Below the pieces are notes generated by a model. The model ran no database searches. It saw nothing but the letters and a program-made list of their open reading frames with translations, and was not told the origin of the DNA. Shown in pieces: positions 1-7,696 of a stretch of DNA of 14,445 bases; position 1 is the stretch's first letter; each line of letters opens with the position of its first letter. The translations under genes and the position numbers were made by a program. The DNA is taken from contig DATIER010000316.1 in NCBI GenBank assembly GCA_035455605.1, forward strand, positions 1-14,445. Reading direction: 5' to 3'. The stretch comes from AC-32 sp035455605 (GTDB lineage Bacteria > Actinomycetota > Thermoleophilia > Gaiellales > Gaiellaceae).

Positions 1-374
1 AAGCGCTCGAGGAAGATCAGGTAGACATCGCGAGTCGCGGTCGCGTCGTCCGGCGCCGCGGACGCGGCGGCCTCCAGCTCCTCGGCGATCTCGTCCCACT
101 CGGCGTCGTTCGCCTCCATGAACGGCACGTGCACGACCTCGACCGGCAGCTCGGCCGGCGGGTCGTCGTCGCGCTCGTGATCGCCGCGCAGGTCGATCAC
201 GGTGCGCACGCCGTGACCGACGAGCGCGCGCCAGCCGTCGTCGCTCAGCTGCCGGACGCTGTCGGCGCGGACGATCGAGCCGAAGCGCGTCTCGCCGCCG
301 TCCGCCGTCGGCAGGCCGCCGAGGTCGCGGACGTTGAGGCAGCCGTCCCAGACGAGGTCGCGGCTACGCGGCAA
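1..374 (-). CDS. Tyrosine/serine protein phosphatase family protein, N-terminal part (cut by window edge)
   Basis: Translating the minus strand from a TTG at 374 gives 124 residues open to the left edge. The start reads MPRSRDLVWDGCLNVRDLGG, then TADGGETRFGSIVRAD and GVRTVIDLRGDHE. The NVRDLGG (residues 14-20), the TR-x-G-x-IVRAD stretch and the IDLR (60-63) are hallmarks of the Y_phosphatase3 family of bacterial tyrosine/serine phosphatases. The catalytic HCx5R loop would lie beyond the window, so activity cannot be judged. TTG at 374 is the only start codon after an in-frame TGA, and it overlaps the end of miaB by 11 bases, so the gene probably follows miaB in an operon. Family assignment is good; the substrate is unknown, and a lipid phosphatase of the same fold is possible. 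Confidence 0.8.
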   Translation of the reverse strand, partial: MPRSRDLVWDGCLNVRDLGGLPTADGGETRFGSIVRADSVRQLSDDGWRALVGHGVRTVIDLRGDHERDDDPPAELPVEVVHVPFMEANDAEWDEIAEELEAAASAAPDDATATRDVYLIFLER

Positions 375-1680
375 CGGCTGCGAGCTGCGTTCCGCGGAGC
401 GTCGTCGACGTGGCCGCCTCGATCGTCACGGGCACGAGCTCGCCGGCCGCGCCGGTGCCCGTGAAGTTGACGGTCGTGTTCCGCCGCGTGCGGCCGCGCA
501 GCAGCGCGGGGTCGGTCCGGCTCGGCCCCTCCACCAGCACCTCCTCGACGCGTCCGACCCGTTCACGGTTGCGCGCTTCGGCGACGCGCTGCACGACCTC
601 GATCAACCGCTCGATGCGCTCGCGCTTCACCTCCTCGGGCACCTGGTCGGGCATCGACGCGGCCTCGGTGCCCTGCCTCGGCGAGTAGACGAAGGTGAAG
701 GCGCCGTCGTAGCCGACCTGCTCGACGGCACCGAGCGTCTCCTCGAACTCGGCCTCCGTCTCACCCGGGAAGCCGACGATCAGGTCCGTCGTGAGCGCCA
801 GATCCGGGATCGTCGCCCGCAGCTCGTCGACGAGCCGCAGGTAGCGCTCGCGCGAGTAGGTCCGCCGCATCGCCTTGAGGACGCGGGTCGAGCCCGACTG
901 GAGCGGCAGGTGCGCGTGCTCGCACACGGCGGCGCACTCGGCCATCGCCGCGATCACGGGCTCGCGGAAGTCCTTCGGATGCGGGCTCGTGAAACGGATC
1001 CGCTCGATCCCGTCCACGGCGTCGCAGGCACGCAGGAGCTCGTCGAAGCTGCTGCCCACGTCGCGGCCGTAGGAGTTGACGTTCTGCCCGAGCAGCGTCA
1101 GCTCGCGCACGCCCTCGCCTGCGAGGCCCTCGACCTCGGCGAGGATCTCCCCCGGCCGGCGCGAGGTCTCGCGGCCGCGGACGGACGGCACGATGCAGTA
1201 GGCGCAGACCGAGTTGCAGCCCATCGAGATCTGCACCCAGGCCTGGAAGCGCCGCTCGCGGTGCAGCGGCAGCCGCCCGGCGAAGGAGCGCTCCCGGGCG
1301 ATCCCGAACGAGCCCCGCTCGACCCCCTCCCCGCCCGCGCCCAGCCACTCGGCCAGGTGCGGGATCGACCCCGGCCCGAAGGCGACGTCCACGTACGGGT
1401 AGAGCGAGAACAGCCGCTCGCGCTGGGCCTCCGCGTAGCAGCCGCCGACCGCGATCACCTTCTCCGGGTCGCGCTCCTTCAGCGCGCGTGCCTGCGCCAG
1501 GTGCGCCGCGAAGCGCTGGTCCGGCTTCTCCCGGATCGTGCAGGTGTTGAAGACGAGCACGTCCGCCTCGTCCTGCGCCCGCGCCTCGCCCAGGCCGAGC
1601 TCCTCGAGCATGCCCTTGATCCGCTCCGAGTCGTGAGCGTTCATCTGACAGCCGAAGGTCGTGACGTGGTAGCTCCGCAC
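364..1680 (-). CDS. miaB: tRNA-2-methylthio-N6-dimethylallyladenosine synthase MiaB
   Basis: 438 residues, the usual length for MiaB. This radical-SAM enzyme adds a methylthio group to i6A37 of tRNAs reading UNN codons. The N-terminal UPF0004 domain has its three cluster cysteines at C11 (FGCQMN), C47 (NTCTIRE) and C81 (GGCYAE). The radical-SAM motif C155-x3-C159-x2-C162 is followed by the MiaB-type IVPSVRGRETSR. Further motifs are LLGQNVNSYG (196-205), HLPLQSGS (257-264) and IVGFPGETE (301-309), and a TRAM domain covers about 371-434. The start is GTG at 1680: the next Met lies after C11, and an in-frame TAG occurs just upstream. CQMN and VRGRE favour MiaB over MtaB or RimO. It follows the lipoprotein gene by 19 bases, with a 16-bp palindrome across the junction. 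Confidence 0.96.
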   Translation of the reverse strand: MRSYHVTTFGCQMNAHDSERIKGMLEELGLGEARAQDEADVLVFNTCTIREKPDQRFAAHLAQARALKERDPEKVIAVGGCYAEAQRERLFSLYPYVDVAFGPGSIPHLAEWLGAGGEGVERGSFGIARERSFAGRLPLHRERRFQAWVQISMGCNSVCAYCIVPSVRGRETSRRPGEILAEVEGLAGEGVRELTLLGQNVNSYGRDVGSSFDELLRACDAVDGIERIRFTSPHPKDFREPVIAAMAECAAVCEHAHLPLQSGSTRVLKAMRRTYSRERYLRLVDELRATIPDLALTTDLIVGFPGETEAEFEETLGAVEQVGYDGAFTFVYSPRQGTEAASMPDQVPEEVKRERIERLIEVVQRVAEARNRERVGRVEEVLVEGPSRTDPALLRGRTRRNTTVNFTGTGAAGELVPVTIEAATSTTLRGTQLAAVAA

Positions 1681-1688
1681 GCCGGAAG

Positions 1689-1704
1689 CCTAGCCGCGGC
1701 TAGG
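1689..1704. repeat. 16-bp perfect palindrome between lipoprotein gene and miaB
   Basis: CCTAGCCGCGGCTAGG is self-complementary throughout. It includes the TAG stop of the upstream lipoprotein gene and ends 8 bases before the GTG of miaB. In RNA it could form a 6-bp stem with a CGCG loop; in DNA it could bind a dimeric protein. There is no T-run after it, so a simple intrinsic terminator is unlikely. Confidence 0.6.
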
Positions 1705-2119
1705 TGCAGGACTTGGCGCCGAGCTGGCGCGCGATGTCGCCCGCCTGCCCGTTCAGCTGCGCGTTGCGGACGGCCAGCCGCCGGAGCGTCTGGACGTCGC
1801 CCTTCTTCCCCGCGTCGGCCAGGGCGCGGAGCGTGTCGCGCTGCTGCCTCGCGATCTGGCGGAGCCGCGCCGCCGCCGCAGCGTCCTCGGGCGGAGCTTG
1901 CGTCCGCAGGAGCGGCTGCAGGATGGAGGCGTCGTAGGCGGCGACGATGCGATCGCCCCGCGTTGCGAGCTCGGCCGGGCTCCGCGGCGTGCCGATCTTC
2001 TGCTCGCGCTTGCCGAAGTCCTCGCACATCTTGCTCACCTTCGAGCCGTAGCTCTGCTTGCCGCCGCAGCCGGCGGCTGCGACCGCGACGAGCGCCAGCG
2101 CGAGGATCGCCCGCTTCAC
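1700..2119 (-). CDS. Small putative lipoprotein of unknown function
   Basis: 139 residues if read from GTG at 2119. The start is basic and hydrophobic (VKRAILALALVAVAAAGCGG), a lipoprotein signal with the lipobox cysteine at C18. The mature part is charged and mostly helical, rich in Ala, Arg, Gln and Glu, with C32 near its start and C138 at its end, which could form a disulphide. I do not recognise a family; small lipoproteins of this kind are common in deep actinomycetes. A GTG at 2155 would add 12 residues before the signal, which is less likely because the signal begins cleanly at VKR. No good ribosome site is seen at either start. It is divergent from the nuclease gene and 19 bases ahead of miaB, so the two may share a transcript. 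Confidence 0.7.
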   Translation of the reverse strand: MKRAILALALVAVAAAGCGGKQSYGSKVSKMCEDFGKREQKIGTPRSPAELATRGDRIVAAYDASILQPLLRTQAPPEDAAAAARLRQIARQQRDTLRALADAGKKGDVQTLRRLAVRNAQLNGQAGDIARQLGAKSCT

Positions 2120-2127
2120 CGCGGCCA

Positions 2128-2133
2128 ACTGTA
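2128..2133 (-). promoter_or_regulatory. Possible -10 element of the lipoprotein-miaB transcript
   Basis: TACAGT on the minus strand lies 8 bases before the GTG at 2119 and matches the -10 consensus at four of six bases. No convincing -35 is seen. If used, transcription would begin at or next to the GTG, giving a leaderless message; this would fit the absence of a ribosome site. Confidence 0.3.
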
Positions 2134-2169
2134 CGAGATATCCGTCGCTAGACACCCTTCGCCGAACGT

Positions 2170-2187
2170 GGCAGGGTAGTGCCTGCC
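2170..2187. promoter_or_regulatory. Dyad GGCAGG-N6-CCTGCC in the divergent intergenic region
   Basis: GGCAGGGTAGTGCCTGCC has perfect 6-bp arms around six bases. It lies in the 92-base gap between the divergent lipoprotein and nuclease genes, 24 bases before the nuclease ATG. It could be an operator or a hairpin in the nuclease leader. No regulator gene lies beside it. Confidence 0.4.
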
Positions 2188-2201
2188 GTTGGGGGACCTC
2201 G

Positions 2202-2210
2202 AGGAGGAGA
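2202..2210 (+). promoter_or_regulatory. Ribosome binding site fixing the nuclease start at 2212
   Basis: AGGAGGAGA ends two bases before the ATG at 2212 and is the strongest Shine-Dalgarno in the window. It rules out the upstream in-frame GTG at 2179, which would place extra residues before the signal peptide. Confidence 0.85.
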
Positions 2211-2211
2211 C

Positions 2212-5200
2212 ATGCGCAGGTGGTTGGGACTGAAGGCCTTCGGCTGCACGCTGGCGGCCGCGGGGACGATGCTGGCGCTCGCAGGGCACGCAGCGGCGGC
2301 GGGCAACGTCGTGATCAGCCAGGTGTACGGCGGTGGCGGCAACGCCGGCGCTCCGTACAGGAACGACTTCGTCGAGCTCTTCAACCGGAGCACGTCGGCC
2401 GTTTCGATCACCGGCTGGTCGGTGCAATACGCGAGCGCGACAGGCACCGGGAACTTCGCCGCGAACCCGGTGACGACGCTTCACGGCGTCCTGATTCCGG
2501 GCCAGTACTTCCTCGTCGCGCAGGCCGGCGGCACGACCGGAGCCTCGCTCCCGAACCCCGACGAGGTCGGGACGGTGAACATGTCCGCGAGCGGCGGCAA
2601 GGTCGTGCTCGTCAACAACTCGACCGGGCTCGCCTGCAACGGCGGCTCCACGCTCTGCTCCGCGGCGCAGCTCGCATCGATCGTCGACCTCGTCGGCTAC
2701 GACGGGGCGAACTTCTCCGAGACGGCGCCCGCACCCGCGCTCTCCAACACGACGTCCGCGCTGCGAAACGGTGCCGGCTGCGTCGACACCGACAACAACG
2801 CCGCCGACTTCGCGGCCGGAGCGCCCTCGCCGCGCAACACGGTCTCGACGATCTCGCCGTGCCCCGCCGACCTCGCGCCGTCGGTGACGTCCACGTCGCC
2901 GGCCAACGGCGCGGCGGGCGTCGCTCCGGGCGCGAACATCTCGATCACCTTCAGCGAGCCGGTCGACGTCAGCGGCGCCTGGTACTCGCTCTCCTGCGAC
3001 TCGAGCGGGACCCATACGGCAACCGTCTCCGGTGGCCCGACGACGTTCACGCTCGACCCTGACGGCGACTTCGTCGAGGGCGAGACGTGCACGGTCACCA
3101 TCGTCGCCGCCGACGTGAGCGACCAGGACACGGTCGACCCGCCGGACACGATGGCCGCGGACTACGTCTTCAGCTTCGCGACGCAGGTTCCGCCTACGGC
3201 GATCCACACGATCCAGGGCGCGGAGCACACATCGCCGTACGCCGGCCAGTCGGTGCGCACGACCGGGATCGTCACCGCGAAGACCACGAACGGGTTCTGG
3301 ATGCAGGATCCGAGCCCGGACGCCGACGCGGCGACCTCGGAGGGAATCTTCGTCTTCACCTCGTCGGCGCCGCGGGTGGCGGTCGGCGACTCGCTCGACG
3401 TCACCGGCCGCGTGCAGGAGTTCCGGCCGGGCGGCGCCTCCTCCGCGAATCTGACGACGACGGAACTCGCGTCGCCGACCGTCTCCGTCCTCTCGAGCGG
3501 CAATCCGCTCCCGGCGACGACCGTGGTCGGGACCGGCGGTCGGATCCCGCCCGACACCGTGATCGAGAACGACGCCGCCTCCGGAAACGTCGAGACGAGC
3601 GGCGTCTTCGACCCGGCACAGGACGGCCTCGACTTCTGGGAGAGCCTCGAAGGCATGAGGATCCAGCTGAACGACCCGGTCGCGGTCGGGCCGACGAACG
3701 CCTTCGGCGAGACCCAGGTCGTCGGCGACGACGGTGCCAACGCTTCCGTGCGCACCGCTCGCGGCGGTCTCCTGTTGCGACCGGACGACGCCAACCCGGA
3801 GCGCGTGGTCGCGGACGACTCGCTCGTCGCGCTCCCGAGCCTCAACGTCGGCGATCACTACTCCGGCCCGCTCGTCGGCGTCCTCGACTACAACTTCGGG
3901 AACTTCTTCCTCGAGGTCACGAACGCCGTGGGCGCGGTCCACGACGGCGTCACGCCCGAGAGCACGACGGCCGCGGCGCCGAGTCAGGTTGCGGTCGCGA
4001 CGTTCAACTTCGAGAACCTCGCGCCGAGCGACCCGCAGTCGAAGTTCGACCGGCTGGCGGCGATCCTCGTCGACAACCTGAAGGCGCCGGACATCGTCAG
4101 CGGCGAGGAGGTGCAGGACAACAGCGGCGCGACCGACGACGGCGTCGTCGCTGCCGACCAGACGCTCGCGAAGCTGGTCACCGCGATCCAGGCGGCGGGC
4201 GGACCCAGCTACGACTACCGCGAGATCGACCCGGTGAACGATGCCGACGGCGGGCAGCCCGGCGGCAACATCCGGCAGGTCTTCCTCTTTCGCACCGACC
4301 GCGGCCTCTCGTTCGTCGACCGGCCCGGCGGCGACTCGACGACCCCGAACGCGGTGGCCGGCTCAGGCAGCTCGACCCGCCTGCTCTACAGCCCGGGCCG
4401 GATCGCCCCCGCCGACTCGGCCTGGAGCGCGTCGCGCAAGCCGCTCGCCGGCGAGTTCGACTATCGCGGCCACCACCTGTTCGTGATCGCGAACCACTTC
4501 AACTCGAAGGGCGGCGACGAGCCGTTGATGGGCCATCTCCAGCCTCCGGCGCGGGTCTCCGAAGTGCAGCGGCACCAGCAGGCGCAGCTCGTCCACGACT
4601 TCGTGGCGTCGATCCTCGGCGCCGATCCGAGCGCGAACGTGGTCGTCGACGGCGACCTCAACGACTTCGAGTTCTCGGACACGGTCTCGATCCTCAAACA
4701 GGGGCTGCTCACCGACCTGATGGACACGCTGCCGCTGAACGAGCGCTACAGCTACGTCTTCGAGGGGAACTCGCAGACGCTCGACCACATCCTGCTGAGC
4801 GACGCGCTCGCGAGCCGCCCGTTCGTGTTCGACCCCGTGCACGTCAACGCAGAGTTCGCCGACCAGGCGTCCGACCACGACCCGTCCGTCGTGCGGATCA
4901 GGCTCAACGACCCGCCGGCGGCGGCGGCGATCGGCCCGTACGCCGTCGACGAGGGCTCGAGCGTAACGCTGAGCGCCTCGGCCACCGACCCCGAGGGCGG
5001 CCCGTTGACCTATGCATGGGATCTCGACGGCAACGGGACGTTCGAGACGCCCGGGCAGTCCGTGACGTACGCGGCCGGCGACGGGCCGGCGCATCCGACC
5101 GTGGCGGTGCAGGTGACCGACGACGCCGGCCTCACGGACGTCGCGCACGCGACCGTCGACGTCGCCAACGTGCCGCCGACGATCGACTCGCTGGCGGCGA

Positions 5201-5802
5201 GCCCGGCCACGACGCTGACCGGACAGGCCGTCACCTTCACGGGGTCGGCGTCCGACCCGTCCCTCGCGGACGTCGCGGCCGGCTTCGGCTGGGCCGTCGA
5301 CGCGGGCGCGGGCTACGGCACGTTCGGCGCGAGCCCGTTCACGGTGACGTTCGGCACGTGCGGGGCGCATACCGTCACCGCGAAGGCTCGCGACAAGGAC
5401 GGCGGGGTCTCGGCGCCGTTCGCCTCCCCGACCGTCCAGGTCTACGACGGCAGCGTGCTTCCCCCGCTGCAGGCCGGCGCGTACAACCTCGTGCAGCCCG
5501 GGCGGACCGTCCCGGTGAAGATCACCATCGGCTGCGGCGGCTTCCTCGGCGGGCTGCACCCGGCGATCTCGCTGCGGCCGGGCGAGTACGACGGCGGCGT
5601 CGATCCCGGCGACCCGAGCTACGTCCTCCCTGACAGCAGCTCGGCCGCCGACACGGGCGGCGTGATGCGCGAGAGCGACGGGCAGTACGTCTACAACCTC
5701 GCCGTGCCCTCGTCGGCCACCGGCGGGCAGCTGTACACGGTGCTGGTGCGGCCGTTCGGCGGCTCGGCGCCGACGCTGTACGCCGTGCTGAAGGTCAAGT
5801 AG
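2212..5802 (+). CDS. Secreted multidomain extracellular nuclease (ExeM/NucH-like: LTD, Ig-like, OB-like, EEP, PKD x2, PxKF-like)
   Basis: 1196 residues from ATG 2212. A signal peptide (about 1-30, ending HAAAA) precedes a lamin-tail domain beginning VVISQVYGGGGNAG (33-46) with FVELFN. An Ig-like domain (about 222-325, SPANGAAGVAPG and ITFSEPV) and an OB-like domain (about 330-420, GIVTAKTTNGFWMQDP) follow. The endonuclease/exonuclease/phosphatase domain (about 592-900) keeps its metal and catalytic residues: FNFENL (598-603), GEEVQD (631-636), NHFNSKGGD (761-769), GDLNDFE (814-820), LDHILL (857-862) and SDHDPSVV (887-894). Two PKD-like domains (about 902-985 and 988-1078) and a PxKF-like end (GRTVPVKITI, about 1097-1196) complete it. 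The mature part has eight cysteines and no sorting motif or C-terminal helix, so it is probably released. Expected activity is metal-dependent cleavage of extracellular DNA or RNA; a phosphodiesterase or 5'-nucleotidase is the alternative. It is the only plus-strand gene. Confidence 0.9.
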   Translation: MRRWLGLKAFGCTLAAAGTMLALAGHAAAAGNVVISQVYGGGGNAGAPYRNDFVELFNRSTSAVSITGWSVQYASATGTGNFAANPVTTLHGVLIPGQYFLVAQAGGTTGASLPNPDEVGTVNMSASGGKVVLVNNSTGLACNGGSTLCSAAQLASIVDLVGYDGANFSETAPAPALSNTTSALRNGAGCVDTDNNAADFAAGAPSPRNTVSTISPCPADLAPSVTSTSPANGAAGVAPGANISITFSEPVDVSGAWYSLSCDSSGTHTATVSGGPTTFTLDPDGDFVEGETCTVTIVAADVSDQDTVDPPDTMAADYVFSFATQVPPTAIHTIQGAEHTSPYAGQSVRTTGIVTAKTTNGFWMQDPSPDADAATSEGIFVFTSSAPRVAVGDSLDVTGRVQEFRPGGASSANLTTTELASPTVSVLSSGNPLPATTVVGTGGRIPPDTVIENDAASGNVETSGVFDPAQDGLDFWESLEGMRIQLNDPVAVGPTNAFGETQVVGDDGANASVRTARGGLLLRPDDANPERVVADDSLVALPSLNVGDHYSGPLVGVLDYNFGNFFLEVTNAVGAVHDGVTPESTTAAAPSQVAVATFNFENLAPSDPQSKFDRLAAILVDNLKAPDIVSGEEVQDNSGATDDGVVAADQTLAKLVTAIQAAGGPSYDYREIDPVNDADGGQPGGNIRQVFLFRTDRGLSFVDRPGGDSTTPNAVAGSGSSTRLLYSPGRIAPADSAWSASRKPLAGEFDYRGHHLFVIANHFNSKGGDEPLMGHLQPPARVSEVQRHQQAQLVHDFVASILGADPSANVVVDGDLNDFEFSDTVSILKQGLLTDLMDTLPLNERYSYVFEGNSQTLDHILLSDALASRPFVFDPVHVNAEFADQASDHDPSVVRIRLNDPPAAAAIGPYAVDEGSSVTLSASATDPEGGPLTYAWDLDGNGTFETPGQSVTYAAGDGPAHPTVAVQVTDDAGLTDVAHATVDVANVPPTIDSLAASPATTLTGQAVTFTGSASDPSLADVAAGFGWAVDAGAGYGTFGASPFTVTFGTCGAHTVTAKARDKDGGVSAPFASPTVQVYDGSVLPPLQAGAYNLVQPGRTVPVKITIGCGGFLGGLHPAISLRPGEYDGGVDPGDPSYVLPDSSSAADTGGVMRESDGQYVYNLAVPSSATGGQLYTVLVRPFGGSAPTLYAVLKVK

Positions 5803-5808
5803 CCGGAC

Positions 5809-5835
5809 CGGAGCGGGGCCACGGGCCCCGCTCCG
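5809..5835. terminator. Bidirectional hairpin between convergent nuclease and rny genes
   Basis: CGGAGCGGGGCC and GGCCCCGCTCCG form a perfect 12-bp stem around a three-base ACG loop. It fills most of the 33-base gap between the nuclease stop (5802) and the rny stop (5836). Its symmetry would let it act on both strands. There is no clear T-tract on either side, as is usual for actinomycete terminators. Confidence 0.75.
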
Positions 5836-7401
5836 CTACTTCGCGTACTCGATCGCCCGCGACTCGCGGATGACCGTGACCTTGATCTGGCCGGGATACT
5901 CGAGCTGGTCCTCGATCTCGCGCGCGATCTCGTGCGAGAGGAGAACGGCCGCGTCGTCGTCGATCTCCTTCGGCTTGACGATCACGCGGATCTCGCGGCC
6001 GGCCTGCAGCGCGTAGACCTTCTCCACGCCCGCGTGGCGCGCCGCGACGCCCTCGAGCGCCTCGAGCCGCTTGATGTAGTGCTCGAGGCTCTCGCCGCGT
6101 GCACCCGGCCGCGACGCGGAGATCGCGTCGGCCGCGATCAGGAGCACCGCCTCGACCGTCTGCGGCTCGACCTCGTAGTGGTGCGCCTCGATCGCGTGCA
6201 CGACCGCCGGCGACTCGCCGTAACGGCGCGCGTACTGGGCGGAGAGCAGTGCGTGGGAGCCCTCCACCTCGTGCGTGAGCGCCTTGCCCAGGTCGTGCAG
6301 CAGCGCCGCGCGGCGGGCGGTCTTGACGCTCGCCTCCAGCTCGGCGGCCATGATCCCGGCGAGGTGGACGACCTCGAGCGTGTGCTTGAGGACGTTCTGG
6401 CCGTAGCTCGTGCGGAAGCGCAGACGCCCGAGGATCTTGACGAGCTCCTCGTGCACCTCGCCGCAGTTCGCCTCGAAGACGGCCTGCTCGCCGGCCTGGC
6501 GGATCGCGTCGTCGATCTCCGCCTTCGACTGGTAGTACATCTCCTCGATCCGCGCCGGGTGGATGCGGCCGTCCTCGATCAGCTTCGAGAGCGTCAGCTT
6601 CGCGATCTCGCGGCGGATGCCGTCGAAGGACGAGAGCACCACGGCCTGGGGCGTGTCGTCGATGATCACGTCGACGCCGGTGAGATGCTCGAGCGCGCGG
6701 ATGTTCCGGCCCTCCCGGCCGATGATCCGGCCCTTCATGTCGTCGGACGGGAGCTCGATCAGCGAGACGGTCGTCTCCGAGGCGTGGTTCGCGGCCACGC
6801 GCTGGAGGGCGTCCGCGACCAGGTTGCGCGCGCGTCGCTTGGCCTCGGCCCGCGCCTCCTCCTCGGCCTGGCGCACGCGCCGCGCGAGCTCGTGGCGGAC
6901 GAGCTCCTCGGAGCGCTCGAGCAGGTGCGCCTTGGCCTCGTTGACGGTCATGCCCGAGACGTGCTCGAGCTCGGCGAGCTCCGCGTCGCGCGCTTCCTTC
7001 AGCTCCTCCTGGAGCTGCTTCGTGTGCACCTCGCGGTCGGCGACGCCCTGCTCGCGCCGGCCGAGCTCCGTCAGCTTGCGGTCGATGTCCTCTTCCTTCG
7101 CGAGCACGCGCTCCTCGATCTTGAGGATCTCCGCGCGTCGCTCGGCGATCTCGGTCTCGACCCCGGTCCGCAGGCGGACCGAGTCCTCGCGCGCCTCGAT
7201 CTGCGCCTCGCGCTTGATCGCGTCGGCCTCGCTCTGCGCCTCGCGCCGAAGCGCGTCCGCCTCGCGCTTCGCCTCCGTCAGCAGGAGCTGGCGCGTGCGC
7301 CTGGCGGCAGCGAGCCGCGAGCCGGTGAACGCGTACAGCGACAGAAAGGCAATGCCGGCTCCGACCGCGAGGCCTACGACGATCCCGATGACGACGAGCA
7401 T
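5836..7401 (-). CDS. rny: Ribonuclease Y
   Basis: 521 residues, the usual length for RNase Y, the membrane-bound endoribonuclease that starts mRNA decay. One N-terminal transmembrane helix (about 2-24) is followed by a long charged coiled coil (about 30-205), a KH domain with GRIIGREGRNIRALE (224-238), and an HD domain with ALLHDLGKA (366-374) and AIEAHH (403-408). The C-terminal region ends with GQIKVTVIRESRAIEYAK. The start is ATG at 7401, with GGGAG five bases upstream. A GTG at 7413 in the same frame would begin inside that ribosome site region and is less likely. It lies downstream of recX, separated by 278 bases, and may have its own promoter. Many actinomycetes rely on RNase E and J instead, so RNase Y points to a deep-branching lineage. 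Confidence 0.96.
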   Translation of the reverse strand: MLVVIGIVVGLAVGAGIAFLSLYAFTGSRLAAARRTRQLLLTEAKREADALRREAQSEADAIKREAQIEAREDSVRLRTGVETEIAERRAEILKIEERVLAKEEDIDRKLTELGRREQGVADREVHTKQLQEELKEARDAELAELEHVSGMTVNEAKAHLLERSEELVRHELARRVRQAEEEARAEAKRRARNLVADALQRVAANHASETTVSLIELPSDDMKGRIIGREGRNIRALEHLTGVDVIIDDTPQAVVLSSFDGIRREIAKLTLSKLIEDGRIHPARIEEMYYQSKAEIDDAIRQAGEQAVFEANCGEVHEELVKILGRLRFRTSYGQNVLKHTLEVVHLAGIMAAELEASVKTARRAALLHDLGKALTHEVEGSHALLSAQYARRYGESPAVVHAIEAHHYEVEPQTVEAVLLIAADAISASRPGARGESLEHYIKRLEALEGVAARHAGVEKVYALQAGREIRVIVKPKEIDDDAAVLLSHEIAREIEDQLEYPGQIKVTVIRESRAIEYAK

Positions 7402-7679
7402 GCGCGCTCCCACTGTCGGGCCGAGCCTGGCGCTCGGCCGGGAACTGTTGACCGCGCCGGAACGCGGTGCTCATCCGGCACCGCTTACACCGGGACATGC
7501 TCGAATCGGGAGACGGCGGGACGCGCGAGCTCCCGCCAGGCGGTTCGGCGTCACGCTGCCGCCGCTGCTAGCTCCCTTCCCTCGCGCTGGTCATGGTCTC
7601 TGTCGAAGGTCACGATCCGATTCGGAAACACGTTAGATGCAGGCAAAATGTCAGATGAGCGCTCGTATCCTAACTCCGG
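7402..7679 (-). other. Intergenic region recX-rny: structured rny leader
   Basis: This 278-base gap is the longest without a gene. Its recX-side part (about 7621-7672) is clearly richer in A and T than its surroundings. The rny-side half holds three perfect inverted repeats: 7515-7521 with 7531-7537 (GGCGGGA/TCCCGCC), 7464-7470 with 7478-7484 (GCGGTGC/GCACCGC), and 7419-7426 with 7432-7439 (GGCCGAGC/GCTCGGCC). The last ends 7 bases before the ribosome site. GCCGGA (7456-7461) could instead pair with TCCGGC (7474-7479), disrupting the middle hairpin. No convincing small gene, tRNA or known riboswitch is seen. Confidence 0.55.
7407..7411 (-). promoter_or_regulatory. rny: Ribosome binding site of rny
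   Basis: GGGAG on the minus strand lies five bases before the ATG at 7401. It decides the start in favour of the ATG over the in-frame GTG at 7413. Confidence 0.7.
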
Positions 7680-7696
7680 TCACCGCTCCTGCGCAA
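7667..7696 (-). promoter_or_regulatory. Possible rny promoter (TTGCGC, 18 bases, TAGGAT)
   Basis: On the minus strand, TTGCGC at 7691-7696 and TAGGAT at 7667-7672 are 18 bases apart. TAGGAT resembles -10 elements seen in actinomycetes, while the -35 matches only in its TTG. It overlaps the recX end and would give a leader of about 260 bases. Read-through from recX is the alternative. Confidence 0.3.

Noticed and set aside
334..2151. 605-codon plus-strand frame opposite miaB and the lipoprotein gene
   Set aside because: It is Arg/Ala/Leu-rich with no recognisable motif, while the minus strand carries a full MiaB with all cluster cysteines.
2116..3942. Long open frame on the minus strand opposite the nuclease gene
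   Set aside because: It is an Arg/Val/Asp-rich antisense shadow of high-GC codons, while the plus-strand frame has a signal peptide, domains and a strong ribosome site.
7401..7498. An alternative minus-strand frame beginning with a CxxC-like segment (MSRCKRCRMSTAF) upstream of rny
   Set aside because: It stays open only because of the GC-rich sequence and runs through rny in another frame as Arg/Ala-rich low-complexity protein; rny is clearly real there.
7657..7664. GAGCGCTC palindrome after recX as a terminator
   Set aside because: The stem would be 4 bp or less with no loop, and the short T-run is several bases away; too weak.
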